Positions 21,676 through 29,804 of a stretch of 64,000 nucleotides of DNA are shown one piece after another (within the stretch, counting starts at the first letter, position 1; the number at the start of each line of letters is the position of its first letter). The position numbers were made by a program, and so were the translations under genes. This DNA comes from Paracoccus liaowanqingii (GTDB taxonomy: Bacteria; Pseudomonadota; Alphaproteobacteria; Rhodobacterales; Rhodobacteraceae). The notes under the pieces are model-generated. The model saw only the letters and a list, made by a program, of their open reading frames with translations. It was not told the DNA's origin and did no database searches. Location of the stretch: positions 1-64,000 of the forward strand of contig NZ_CP038439.1 of assembly GCF_004683865.2 (NCBI RefSeq), read 5' to 3'.

Positions 21676-22907
21676 CAGAACAGGGACAGCTGTTCGGGCG
21701 GCGGCGCATAGCGGGCGCGCAGGCCCGCGCTGTCGGTCAGGGCGCCGGGGGTCCAGTCGGGCAGCGTCACGAAGGGCTGGGCCTTGGACATGATCGCGCC
21801 CATGCGCAGCAGGTCGGCGTAGCGCACCGACCCGTTGCGGCGCGCCGCCAGCAGGCGGGTGACCGTCTTGGTGCCAAAGCCCGGCACGCGCAGCAACATC
21901 TCGCGCGGGGCGCGGGCCACATCGACGGGGAACTGCGCCCGGTTGGCCAGCGCCCAGGCCAGCTTGGGGTCGATGGCCAGATCCAAGTTGCCCGAGGGGT
22001 GGGCGGCGCCGATCTCGTCCGCGTCGAAGCCATAAAAGCGCATCAGCCAGTCGGCCTGATACAGGCGATGTTCGCGCATCAAGGGCGGCTTGATCAGGGG
22101 CAGGGCAGCGGAGGCATCGGGAATGGGCGAGAAGGCCGAATAATAGACCCGCTTCAGCAGATAACCGGAATAGAGATTGGCCGAGGTCGTCAGGATGTCG
22201 CGGTCGGTCGCCGCATCTGCGCCGATGATCATCTGCGTGGACTGGCCTGCGGGGGCGAAACGCGGCGGGCGCTTGCCGCTATGGCTGCGGTCCTTGGCGG
22301 CCTCGCGGCCCAAGCGGACATCGGCCATGGCGGCGCGGATCGTCTCGGGGCGCTTTTCGGGAGCCAGCTGGCGCAGGCTGGCATCCTGGGGCAGCTCGAC
22401 ATTCACCGACAGGCGGTCCGCGAACAGCCCCGCCTGCGCCACCAGATCGGGCGAGGCGTCGGGGATGGTCTTGAGATGGATGTAGCCCTTGAAGCCATGC
22501 TCGATCCGCAGCATCCGCGCGATACGGACCATGTCGCCCATGGTCTGGTCGGGGCTGCGAATGATGCCCGAGGACAGGAACAGCCCCTCGATCATGTTGC
22601 GGCGATAGAACTCCAGCGTCAGCTTGACGACCTCTTCCGGGGAAAACCGGGCGCGTTCCACGTTGCTGCTGACGCGGTTGATGCAATAGGCGCAGTCGTA
22701 GATGCAGAAGTTCGTCATCAGGATCTTCAAGAGGCTGATGCAGCGCCCGTCCGGCGTATAAGCGTGGCAGATCCCCGACCCACCGGCCGAGCCGATCCCG
22801 CCCGATCGCGAATCGCGCCGCGTCGTGCCGCTGGACGCGCAGGAGGCGTCGTATTTCGCCGCGTCCGACAGGATCGCCAGTTTCTGGTCGAGGGTGCGCT
22901 GTGCCAT
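21675..22907 (-). CDS. Radical SAM protein, putative DNA modification/repair
   Basis: This 410-residue protein fits the rSAM family encoded next to DUF4130/UDG genes (TIGR03916 type). The [4Fe-4S] motif CIYDCAYC places cysteines at 68, 72 and 75. Other conserved sequences are LSSGIIRSPDQTMG, GYIHLKTIPDASPDLV and the C-terminal helix-hairpin-helix LLRVPGFGTKTVTRLLAAR, which suggests DNA binding. ATG 22907 fits the family opening MAQRTLDQKLAIL; the upstream extension is spurious. The reaction is unknown. A perfect LexA-type box lies 14 bp upstream, and the gene is coupled to udgX. Confidence 0.93.
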   Translation of the reverse strand: MAQRTLDQKLAILSDAAKYDASCASSGTTRRDSRSGGIGSAGGSGICHAYTPDGRCISLLKILMTNFCIYDCAYCINRVSSNVERARFSPEEVVKLTLEFYRRNMIEGLFLSSGIIRSPDQTMGDMVRIARMLRIEHGFKGYIHLKTIPDASPDLVAQAGLFADRLSVNVELPQDASLRQLAPEKRPETIRAAMADVRLGREAAKDRSHSGKRPPRFAPAGQSTQMIIGADAATDRDILTTSANLYSGYLLKRVYYSAFSPIPDASAALPLIKPPLMREHRLYQADWLMRFYGFDADEIGAAHPSGNLDLAIDPKLAWALANRAQFPVDVARAPREMLLRVPGFGTKTVTRLLAARRNGSVRYADLLRMGAIMSKAQPFVTLPDWTPGALTDSAGLRARYAPPPEQLSLF

Positions 22908-22920
22908 GGGGTCAAGATAT

Positions 22921-22935
22921 GTTCTGTATGTGTTC
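22921..22935. promoter_or_regulatory. SOS (LexA) box, GTTC-N7-GTTC
   Basis: The sequence GTTCTGTATGTGTTC is a perfect match to the alphaproteobacterial LexA operator GTTC-N7-GTTC. It lies 14-28 bp upstream of the radical SAM start, in the 151-bp divergent region with lolA. It predicts DNA-damage induction of the radical SAM-UdgX operon. lolA starts 124 bp away on the other side. Confidence 0.8.
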
Positions 22936-23058
22936 CCGACAAGGCGCCCGCGCTGAAACAAATGATGCGGAACCGTCACGGGGCCGCGAGGGTTTGCGGG
23001 CCTCGCCATCCGGCAGACGTGATGTGCATCGCCCCGGTGAAAGGATAAGATATCCCCC

Positions 23059-23649
23059 ATGAACATACGCACCCTCGCCCTCGCGCCCGCCCTTCTTGTC
23101 GCCATGGCCTTTCCGGCTTTGGCAGAACGCATCTCGCTGAACGAGATCTCGCGCTATCTCAACAGCCTCACCACGGTCACGTCCGAGTTCACGCAGATCA
23201 ATCCCGACGGCACGGTGTCCACCGGGACGGTCTATATCCAGCGCCCCGGCCGGGTCCGGTTCGAATACAACAACGATCCCACGCTGGTGCTGGCCTCGGG
23301 CGGCAACGTCGCCATCTTCGATGGCAAGTCGAACAGCGGGCCGCAGCAATATCCGCTGTCGCAGACGCCGCTGTCGATCATCCTGGACGCCAACGTGAAC
23401 CTGGGCCGCCAGGGTATGGTCACCGGCCACAGCGAGCAGAACAACGCCACCGTCGTGACCGCGCAGGATCCGCAGCGCCCGCAGAACGGCAATATCCAGA
23501 TGGTCTTCACCGCGCCCACCGAGCTGCGCCAATGGGTCGTTACCGACGACAGCGGGCAGAAGACCACGGTGATCCTGGGCGAGATGGCCAAGGGCGGGTC
23601 GATCCCCTCGTCGCAATTCTCGATCCAGACCGAGATGGGGCGCCGCTGA
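23059..23649 (+). CDS. lolA: Outer-membrane lipoprotein carrier LolA
   Basis: LolA is the periplasmic chaperone that carries lipoproteins from LolCDE to the outer membrane. The 196-residue protein has a signal peptide ending FPALA. The LolA fold follows: YLNSLTTVTSEFTQINPDGTVS, then the hydrophobic-cavity strand RPGRVRFEY. ATG 23059 follows AAGGATAAG. It is transcribed divergently from the radical SAM-UdgX operon. No partner Lol genes are in the window. Confidence 0.9.
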   Translation: MNIRTLALAPALLVAMAFPALAERISLNEISRYLNSLTTVTSEFTQINPDGTVSTGTVYIQRPGRVRFEYNNDPTLVLASGGNVAIFDGKSNSGPQQYPLSQTPLSIILDANVNLGRQGMVTGHSEQNNATVVTAQDPQRPQNGNIQMVFTAPTELRQWVVTDDSGQKTTVILGEMAKGGSIPSSQFSIQTEMGRR

Positions 23650-23745
23650 GGCGTGCCTGCCCGACGAATTGCATCCCCACAATTGCGTGATTGACGTTGT
23701 CCCCGGCCGGGGGCAACGCTGCGGAACCGTCACAAGGTTTCGCCC

Positions 23746-24990
23746 ATGTCCAACGCCCGCATCTTCACGCCGGTCCTGATCGGCGGCTCGCTGATCCTGC
23801 TGATCAACTTCGCGCTGCGCGCCAGCTTCGGCGTCTTCCAGATCCCCATCGCCGAGGATTTCGGCTGGCCGCGCGCCGAATTCAGCCTGGCCATCGCCAT
23901 CCAGAACCTGGCCTGGGGCGTGGGTCAGCCGATCTTCGGCGCGCTGGCCGAACGGTGGGGCGATCGGTGGGCGATCATCCTGGGCGCGATCCTCTACAGC
24001 GCGGGACTGATCCTGACGGCCTTCGCCACCACCCCCGCCGGGGTGCAGCTCTTGGAGGTCGTGGTGGGCTTCGGCATCGCGGGCACCGGCTTCGGGGTGA
24101 TCCTGGCCGTGGTGGGTCGCGCCGCCAGCGACGAGAATCGCAGCCTGGCGCTTGGCATCGCCACCGCCGCCGGATCGGCGGGGCAGGTCTTCGGCGCGCC
24201 CCTGGCCGAGATCCTGCTGGCCTTCTATGCCTGGCAGTCGGTCTTCATCATCTTCGGCGTCATCGTGCTGGCAACCATGCTGTTCCTGCCGCTTCTGGGC
24301 GACGGCAAGCCCGCCACGCGCAGCGAGCTGGAGGAAAGCCTGGGCACAGTGCTGAACCGCGCCTTCCGCGATCCGACCTTCATGATGATCTTTGCGGGCT
24401 TCTTTTCCTGCGGCTACCAACTGGGCTTCATCACCGCGCATTTCCCGGCGATGATCACCGAGATGTGCGGACCCATCGATCCGGCAGGCATGCTGGCCGG
24501 GCTGGGGATCACCACGACCTCGGCGCTTGGCGCGGTCGCCATCTCGCTGATCGGTCTGGCCAATATCGGCGGCGCGATCCTGGCGGGATATCTCGGCAAG
24601 CGCTATACCAAAAAATACCTACTGGCGGGCATCTACACCCTGCGCACCATCGCCGCCGCCGCCTTCATCCTGACGCCGATCACCCCCGGCACGGTCATCG
24701 TCTTCTCGCTGGTCATGGGCGCGCTGTGGCTGGCCACGGTGCCGCTGACCTCGGGGCTGGTCGCCTATATCTACGGGCTGCGCTACATGGGGACGCTCTA
24801 CGGGTTCGTCTTCCTGTCGCACCAGATCGGGTCCTTCATGGGAGTCTGGCTGGGCGGCTGGCTGTACGACGCCTCGGGCGACTACCTGCTGGTCTGGTGG
24901 ATCGGCGTGGGGGTGGGCGCGTTCAGCGCGCTGATCCACCTGCCGGTGCGCGAGGCGCCCGTGCGGATCGCCGCTCCTGCGGCGGCCTGA
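23746..24990 (+). CDS. Major facilitator superfamily permease
   Basis: This 414-residue permease has about twelve hydrophobic segments, starting with FTPVLIGGSLILLINFALRASFGVFQ. The MFS loop 2-3 region is GALAERWGDRWAI. The overall pattern resembles monocarboxylate or oxalate/formate-type MFS members, including FVFLSHQIGSFMGVWLGG near the end. The substrate cannot be assigned. ATG 23746 directly precedes the first helix. It stands alone, with 75 bp before the HAD phosphatase gene. Confidence 0.88.
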   Translation: MSNARIFTPVLIGGSLILLINFALRASFGVFQIPIAEDFGWPRAEFSLAIAIQNLAWGVGQPIFGALAERWGDRWAIILGAILYSAGLILTAFATTPAGVQLLEVVVGFGIAGTGFGVILAVVGRAASDENRSLALGIATAAGSAGQVFGAPLAEILLAFYAWQSVFIIFGVIVLATMLFLPLLGDGKPATRSELEESLGTVLNRAFRDPTFMMIFAGFFSCGYQLGFITAHFPAMITEMCGPIDPAGMLAGLGITTTSALGAVAISLIGLANIGGAILAGYLGKRYTKKYLLAGIYTLRTIAAAAFILTPITPGTVIVFSLVMGALWLATVPLTSGLVAYIYGLRYMGTLYGFVFLSHQIGSFMGVWLGGWLYDASGDYLLVWWIGVGVGAFSALIHLPVREAPVRIAAPAAA

Positions 24991-25065
24991 CGCGGGGCCG
25001 GTGGTTTGACCCCGGCCCGCGCGTGGCCTAAGCCAAGGGCCGCGCGCGACGACAAGGACCGATCC

Positions 25066-25740
25066 ATGACCGCCCCCCGCATCCCCCATGACCACGCCAT
25101 CGCCGTGCGCTATCAGCAGGCCTCGGCCGAGGTACGCGCGCTGCAGCGGCAATGCTACATGCTGGCGACGCTGCGGCTGCGCGCGGCGGTGGATCAGGCA
25201 GGCGGCGGCGCCGGTCTGGCCGTCCTCAGCGACATCGACGAGACGATCCTGGACAACAGCGCCGTCATGGCCATGGCCATGGGCCACGAGGGGATGTTCC
25301 AGAACCACGACACCTGGAAGCTGTGGGAACGCGAGGGCACCCCGCACCTGATCCCCGGCGCGGCCGACTTCTTCCACCTGGCCGACAGCCTGGGCGTCAC
25401 GATCTTCTACGTCTCGGACCGGTTCGAGGAGAACAAGCTGGCCACCATCGCCACCCTGGCGCGCCTGGACCTGCCGCAGGTCCATGCCGCGCAGGTGCTG
25501 CTGTTCGGCCCGCCCAAGGCCGAACGCCGCGCGCAGGTGGAACGCGACCACCGGGTGATCCTGCAGCTGGGCGACACGCTGCACGATTTTCACGGCGCCT
25601 ATGCGGGCGCCGCGCTGGAGGACCAGCACCGCCTGGCCATCGACCATGCCGACCGCTTCGGCCAGGACTGGATCGTCTTTCCCAATGCCGCCCACGGCAC
25701 CTGGATGCAGGCCGAACTGCGCCCCTGGCAGCCGGCCTGA
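25066..25740 (+). CDS. HAD-family acid phosphatase (class B/C-like, subfamily IIIB)
   Basis: This 224-residue phosphatase has the nucleophile motif DIDETILDN (DxDxT) and the e(P4)/class C-like sequence YVSDRFEENKLATIATLARLDLP. A late acidic motif LGDTLHDF completes the site. Family members dephosphorylate nucleoside monophosphates. Unlike lipoprotein e(P4), no lipobox or signal peptide is visible from ATG 25066, so a cytoplasmic location is more likely unless the start is wrong. An in-frame start at 25006 adds only a polar Arg-rich stretch. Confidence 0.82.
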   Translation: MTAPRIPHDHAIAVRYQQASAEVRALQRQCYMLATLRLRAAVDQAGGGAGLAVLSDIDETILDNSAVMAMAMGHEGMFQNHDTWKLWEREGTPHLIPGAADFFHLADSLGVTIFYVSDRFEENKLATIATLARLDLPQVHAAQVLLFGPPKAERRAQVERDHRVILQLGDTLHDFHGAYAGAALEDQHRLAIDHADRFGQDWIVFPNAAHGTWMQAELRPWQPA

Positions 25741-25849
25741 CGCGCCTGCGAAAAAAAATCGCGCGATCCTGCATCCGTTCCCCCGGGACGCGAGTCCCCC
25801 GGTCAGGAGGCCTGCAAAAGGCCCCTGTCCAACGGATGAGGAGAACGAC

Positions 25850-27544
25850 ATGACCCGCAGCACACGCCCGCTGTCCCGCGCCGCCCTGGTTTCCGGCGCC
25901 GCCTTCGCCGCCCTTCTGTCGACGACCGCGCTGGTACGCGCCGACGAGACCGCCCCCTGCAACGTCGGCGCGGGTCTCAACTCGACCGAATGCGGCGTGA
26001 ACACCACCGCCGACGGCGACTTCTCGGTGGCCGTGGGCGACGGCGCCACCACCGACGCGAGTGCCATCGACGGCGTGGCCATCGGCTCCGAGGCTGTCGT
26101 GACCGGCCCCTCGACCACCGCCATCGGCGGCGAGACGGTCGCCACCGGCCCGGGCGCCAGCGCCATCGGCTGGCAGGCCGAGGCCACCGCCGAGCGCGCG
26201 CAGGCCATCGGCCATCTGGCCACCGCGCAGGGCGAACGCTCGCTGGCCGTGGGCGAGAATGCGGACGCGGTCAGCGACTTCTCGACCGCCATCGGCAATG
26301 AATCCATCGCCGACGGCATCGACGCGCTGGCGATCGGCGACACCGCTGCGGCCACCGGCCCCTCGACCACCGCGGTCGGCGGCGAATCCGTGGCCACCGG
26401 TCCGGGCGCCAGCGCCATCGGCTGGCAGGCGCAGGCCACCGCCGAACGCGCGCAGGCCTTCGGCCATCTGGCCACCGCGCAGGGCATCCGGTCCATGGCC
26501 ATCGGCGAGAATGCCGATGCGGTCAGCGACCTCTCGACCGCCATCGGCAATGAATCGATTGCCGACGGCATCGACGCGCTGGCCCTGGGCGATACCGCGA
26601 TCGCGGACGGCACCTCGACCACCGCGCTTGGCGGCGAATCGGTCGCGATGGGCGCGGGCGCCAGCGCGATCGGCTGGCAGTCCATGGCCACCGCCGAACG
26701 CGCGCAGGCCATCGGCCATCTGGCCACCGCCCAGGGCATCCGCTCGCTGGCGGTCGGCGAGAACGCCGATGCGGTCAGCGACTTCTCGACCGCCATCGGC
26801 AACGAGAGCATCGCGGACGGCATCGACGCGCTGGCCCTGGGCGACACCGCGATCGCGGACGGCACTTCGACCACCGCGCTCGGCGGCGACAGCATCGCGC
26901 AGGGTGCGGGCGCGACGGCCATCGGCTGGCAGTCGCGCGCCACGGCGGAACGCGCGCAGGCCTTCGGCCATCTGGCCGCGGCGACCGGCGTGCGTTCGAC
27001 CGCCCTGGGCGAGGCCGCGATGGCCATGGGCTCGGGTGCCATTGCCATCGGCAACGAGGCCGTGGCCAGCGCCGACAACTCGGTCGCCATCGGGGACGGG
27101 GCCACGGCCACGCGCACGAACGAGTTCGTGCTGGGCAACGGCGCGAACACCTATCGCGCCGCGGGCATCGCCTCGGATGCCAGCCGGGCCGCGCAGGGCG
27201 TGCCGGTCGGCGTGGTGACCTCGGACGCGGCGGGCAATCTGGCCGTCGACCGCTCCATCGGCGCGACCATGTCGTCGCTGGACGGACGGGTCCGGTCGCT
27301 TGGGTCCCAGGTCGAGGACAACAAGGAGGGCATCGCCATGGCCATGGCGCTGAACACCCCCTACGTCCCCGAGGACAAGACCTATGCGGTCTCGACCAGC
27401 TTGGGCAGCTTTGACGGGGCGACCGCGCTGGCGGCCTCGATGGGCTATCGCTTCAATGCCAACACCCAGTTCGACGCGGGCGTCACCTACGGCTTCGACC
27501 GCGACCAGGTCGGCGGCCGCATCGGCGTGACCTACGCGTGGTGA
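25850..27544 (+). CDS. YadA-like trimeric autotransporter adhesin
   Basis: This 564-residue surface protein has a long signal peptide (about 1-31), a head of YadA/Hia-type repeats and a C-terminal membrane anchor. Nucleotides 26111-26866 encode three successive 84-residue repeats (residues 88-339) plus a partial fourth. Each contains motifs such as STTAIGG, SAIGWQ, SLAVGEN and STAIGNESIADG. A short coiled coil (MSSLDGRVRSLGSQVEDNKE) links to the anchor, which ends VTYAW, an aromatic terminus typical of trimeric autotransporters. RBS GAGGAG precedes ATG 25850. It is inferred to trimerise in the outer membrane and mediate adhesion or aggregation. Confidence 0.9.
   Translation: MTRSTRPLSRAALVSGAAFAALLSTTALVRADETAPCNVGAGLNSTECGVNTTADGDFSVAVGDGATTDASAIDGVAIGSEAVVTGPSTTAIGGETVATGPGASAIGWQAEATAERAQAIGHLATAQGERSLAVGENADAVSDFSTAIGNESIADGIDALAIGDTAAATGPSTTAVGGESVATGPGASAIGWQAQATAERAQAFGHLATAQGIRSMAIGENADAVSDLSTAIGNESIADGIDALALGDTAIADGTSTTALGGESVAMGAGASAIGWQSMATAERAQAIGHLATAQGIRSLAVGENADAVSDFSTAIGNESIADGIDALALGDTAIADGTSTTALGGDSIAQGAGATAIGWQSRATAERAQAFGHLAAATGVRSTALGEAAMAMGSGAIAIGNEAVASADNSVAIGDGATATRTNEFVLGNGANTYRAAGIASDASRAAQGVPVGVVTSDAAGNLAVDRSIGATMSSLDGRVRSLGSQVEDNKEGIAMAMALNTPYVPEDKTYAVSTSLGSFDGATALAASMGYRFNANTQFDAGVTYGFDRDQVGGRIGVTYAW
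26111..26866 (+). repeat. Three tandem 252-bp repeats within the adhesin gene
   Basis: Each unit is 252 bp (84 codons), starting at 26111, 26363 and 26615. Units two and three are especially similar at the DNA level. A fourth, diverged partial unit follows. Because the unit length is divisible by three, gain or loss of units would keep the frame. Confidence 0.9.
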
Positions 27545-28065
27545 TCTGCGCCAGACCCTTGTCCGGGACGGGGCCGCGCGCCCTGTCCCGGGCTTTTGTC
27601 CTGTCGCTGGCCCTGATCGGGGCCGGCGCACAGGCGCAGGAGGCGCCCGACACGGCGCCCCCCGCTGATGCCGCCCCGCTGGTCGAGCCCAGCTACGCCA
27701 CCGCCCTGATTCGCGACACCCTGGCGGCGGTCAATCACGGCAACTGGACCGGCAATTACACCGTGCTGCGCGACCATGCGGCGCCCGAATTCGCGCTGGC
27801 CAACGATCCCACGCGGCTGGCCGGGCTGTTCATGACACTGCGGACGGAACGGCTGGATCTGCTGCAGGCGATGGTCGTCGATCCGGTGATCCTGCGAAGC
27901 GACCTGAGCGAAAGCGGGCAGGAGCTGCGCCTGACCGGCTATGTGCCGCTTCAGCCGCGCCATGTCAGCTTCGATCTGATCTTCGGGCGCGAGGGGCGAC
28001 GCTGGCTGCTTCTGGGCATCTCGGTCGGCGCCTTCGACCCGATCGACCCGCCGCCCGCGAACTGA
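27541..28065 (+). CDS. Secreted hypothetical protein
   Basis: The product is about 174 residues with a hydrophobic signal-like segment (AFVLSLALIGAGAQAQ) followed by a mature domain starting EAPDTAPP. No family is recognised. The mature part alternates polar and hydrophobic stretches (TGYVPLQPRHVSFDLIF, RRWLLLGISVGAF), suggesting a small beta-rich periplasmic domain. Possible starts are GTG 27538 or 27541, overlapping the adhesin stop, or TTG 27559. The start is uncertain because a hairpin resembling a terminator lies at 27563-27597, inside the first codons. Confidence 0.6.
   Translation: MICARPLSGTGPRALSRAFVLSLALIGAGAQAQEAPDTAPPADAAPLVEPSYATALIRDTLAAVNHGNWTGNYTVLRDHAAPEFALANDPTRLAGLFMTLRTERLDLLQAMVVDPVILRSDLSESGQELRLTGYVPLQPRHVSFDLIFGREGRRWLLLGISVGAFDPIDPPPAN
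27563..27597 (+). terminator. Intrinsic terminator after the adhesin gene
   Basis: A 12-bp stem CCGGGACGGGGC/GCCCTGTCCCGG, with one G-T pair and a short loop, is followed by GCTTTT. It begins 19 bp after the adhesin stop. It overlaps the 5' end of the next open frame, so either termination is partial or that gene starts differently. Confidence 0.65.
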
Positions 28066-28168
28066 AGCCTTGGCGGTTTGGGCCTACGGTTCGCCGCATC
28101 GGCGACCTGCGCGCCGGACCCTGATCCCCCGCCAACCGTCGCGCCCGGCCAGACGCTTTCGGGCGGCC

Positions 28169-28306
28169 TCAGAAGGCCAGCAGCAGCACCGTCACCCACA
28201 GGATCAGGCTGGCGCCGATGGCGGCGGGGACAAGCGCGCCGGTTCCGGCGGTCTCGTCGCGGGACTGGCTGCGGCGCAGGAAAGCCTCGGTCTGAATGTC
28301 GAACAT
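28169..28306 (-). CDS. Small single-pass membrane protein, 45 residues
   Basis: This short ORF encodes a polar N-terminus (MFDIQTEAFLRRSQSRDETA) and one hydrophobic helix (ALVPAAIGASLILWVTVLLL). It stops after LLAF. A strong RBS GGAGG is seven bases before the ATG, which supports it as a real gene. An AT-rich stretch at 28380-28440 upstream could hold its promoter. It is convergent with the secreted protein gene ending at 28065. No family is recognised and the function is unknown. Confidence 0.6.
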   Translation of the reverse strand: MFDIQTEAFLRRSQSRDETAGTGALVPAAIGASLILWVTVLLLAF

Positions 28307-28450
28307 GGTATCCTCCGTCATGTGCTGCTGTGCGGGGCGATCCGTGCCGTTCGGGCGGGATGGATGGATCGTCCTGCGTCTCGTTTATAAATCTACTATG
28401 TTTATCGTGTATTGCGAGTCTAAATTCGAACGCCGAAACAGAACGCAATT

Positions 28451-28945
28451 CTACCGGTCGTGGGTGTTGACGGGATAGGCGGTGGTGTGGCGCAGGCTCT
28501 CCATCGCGAATTGCGAGGTGACGTTCTTGATCGCCACCGCATCGGTCAGAGCCGTGTAGAAGCGGTCATAGGCGGGCATGTCGGGCACCGCGACGCGCAG
28601 CAGATAGTCGATGTCGCCGGCCATGCGCCAGGCCTCCATCACCTCGGGCAGGGCGGCCAGCGCCGCCGCGAAGCCCGCGCGCCATTCGGTGCCGTGGTCC
28701 GGCGCCTCGATCCCCACGAAGACGGTCAGGCCAAAGCCCAGACGCGCCGGATCGGCCAGGGCCACGCGGCGGGTCAGCACGCCCGAGGCCTCCAGCTTCT
28801 GGATGCGCTTCCAGCAGGGGGTCTGCGACAGCCCGACCTTGTCGGCGATCTGCGCGATGGGGGTGGTCGCATCCTCCATCAGGGCCGCGACGATCTTGCG
28901 GTCGATGAGGTCAAGAGGGGCGATCTGCGTCGAAGTCTGGGTCAT
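28451..28945 (-). CDS. Lrp/AsnC-family transcriptional regulator
   Basis: This 164-residue regulator has an N-terminal helix-turn-helix (LDLIDRKIVAALMEDATTPIAQIADKVG). The family signature LSQTPCWKRIQKLEASGVL follows, then a C-terminal RAM ligand domain (about 70-155). Lrp-family proteins respond to amino acids, and some regulate themselves or a neighbour. ATG 28945 is chosen because an in-frame extension to 29305 is unlike the family. It is divergent from the Rrf2 gene, and the 193-bp gap between them is AT-rich at 28975-29020. Confidence 0.9.
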   Translation of the reverse strand: MTQTSTQIAPLDLIDRKIVAALMEDATTPIAQIADKVGLSQTPCWKRIQKLEASGVLTRRVALADPARLGFGLTVFVGIEAPDHGTEWRAGFAAALAALPEVMEAWRMAGDIDYLLRVAVPDMPAYDRFYTALTDAVAIKNVTSQFAMESLRHTTAYPVNTHDR

Positions 28946-29138
28946 CGGGCGATTCCTTTCCCCTGCAGCATGCCTGAATAGAATATAAAGTCTAGCGCTA
29001 TTATCGTTATTAATACTTCGGTCGCGTCCCCTCTGCCACGGCTGCCCGTAAAAACCCCGCCGCCTTGTCGTCTTTTCTTCCGTCCCCGGCGGTTCTGACT
29101 TATATCCGTCCGACACCAACGCATCCGGGGGCCGCGCC

Positions 29139-29591
29139 ATGATCACGCAGAAGATGAAATACGCGCTCAAGGCCCTGCTGATCCTGGGCGACGAGGCGCG
29201 CCGCGACCACCCCGAGGCGCTGACCATCGAGGCCATCGCCAAGCGCTCGGGCACGCCCAAGCGGTTCCTGGAACAGATCCTGCTCGAGATCCGCAATGCT
29301 GGCATCGTTGCCTCGATCCGGGGGCGCTCGGGCGGCTACAGCCTGATCAAGCGGCCCGAGGACATCTCGATCTCGGAGCTGCTGCGGCTGATCGACGGGC
29401 CCATCGCGCCGCTGCCCTGCCTCTCGCGCCGCGCCTATCAGCGCTGCGAGGATTGCACCGACGAGGCCAGCTGCCGGCTGCGCCGGGTCTTTTCCGAGGT
29501 GTTCTGGTCCTACCTGATCCTCATCGAATCGCTCAGCCTGGCCGACATGCTGGGCTCGGAGCAGGTCGCGGCGCAGGTCACCGGCGCCTGA
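29139..29591 (+). CDS. Rrf2-family transcriptional regulator
   Basis: This 150-residue winged-helix regulator starts MITQKMKYALKALLILG and has the recognition region IAKRSGTPKRFLEQILLEIRNAG. The wing RGRSGGYSLIKRPEDIS is present. It has several cysteines (PCLSRRAYQRCEDC, ASC), which could bind a Fe-S cluster or act as thiol sensors, as in IscR. The spacing is not the canonical IscR arrangement. It lies directly before the sulfate-uptake cluster. Members such as CymR control sulfur genes, so a role in that cluster is plausible but inferred. Confidence 0.88.
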   Translation: MITQKMKYALKALLILGDEARRDHPEALTIEAIAKRSGTPKRFLEQILLEIRNAGIVASIRGRSGGYSLIKRPEDISISELLRLIDGPIAPLPCLSRRAYQRCEDCTDEASCRLRRVFSEVFWSYLILIESLSLADMLGSEQVAAQVTGA

Positions 29592-29680
29592 TCCCTTCGC
29601 CGCACCTGCCAACTTGCGCGTGCGAATCGGCAAAAACACCAGGAAAACCTGACATCTCTCGCATCGGCTTGCGGGTCCCG

Positions 29681-29695
29681 GAGAAGATCCTTCTC
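29681..29695. promoter_or_regulatory. Palindrome GAGAAG-N3-CTTCTC
   Basis: GAGAAG and CTTCTC form a perfect 6-bp inverted repeat with a 3-nt spacer, 90 bp after the Rrf2 stop. It could be a weak hairpin or a regulator site. It has no T tract beyond TAAT. Confidence 0.3.
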
Positions 29696-29727
29696 TAATC
29701 ACGACAAAATCAGCCGTTTTTATTCTC

Positions 29728-29757
29728 TTGCTAAACACGACTTTCCCTGTCGTTATT
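29728..29757 (+). promoter_or_regulatory. Candidate promoter with operator upstream of sulfate cluster
   Basis: A TTGCTA hexamer at 29728-29733 and the GTTATT region at 29752-29757 suggest -35 and -10 elements. Between and overlapping them is the dyad ACGAC-N7-GTCGT (29737-29753). A third ACGAC lies at 29701-29705. The layout fits a repressor site, possibly for the adjacent Rrf2 regulator. This is inference. Confidence 0.35.
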
Positions 29758-29804
29758 AAGGCATCGGCAGATACGCCGAGCCGCGACCCAGGAAAGGACG
29801 ACAG

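Noticed and set aside
26111..26866. Tandem repeats as a CRISPR-like array
   Set aside because: The units are 252 bp, in frame, have no spacers and encode YadA-type head motifs.
28407..28445. GTTC-like half sites near the small membrane protein
   Set aside because: The spacing between the GTTC half sites on the minus strand is nine bases, not seven, so it does not fit the LexA consensus.
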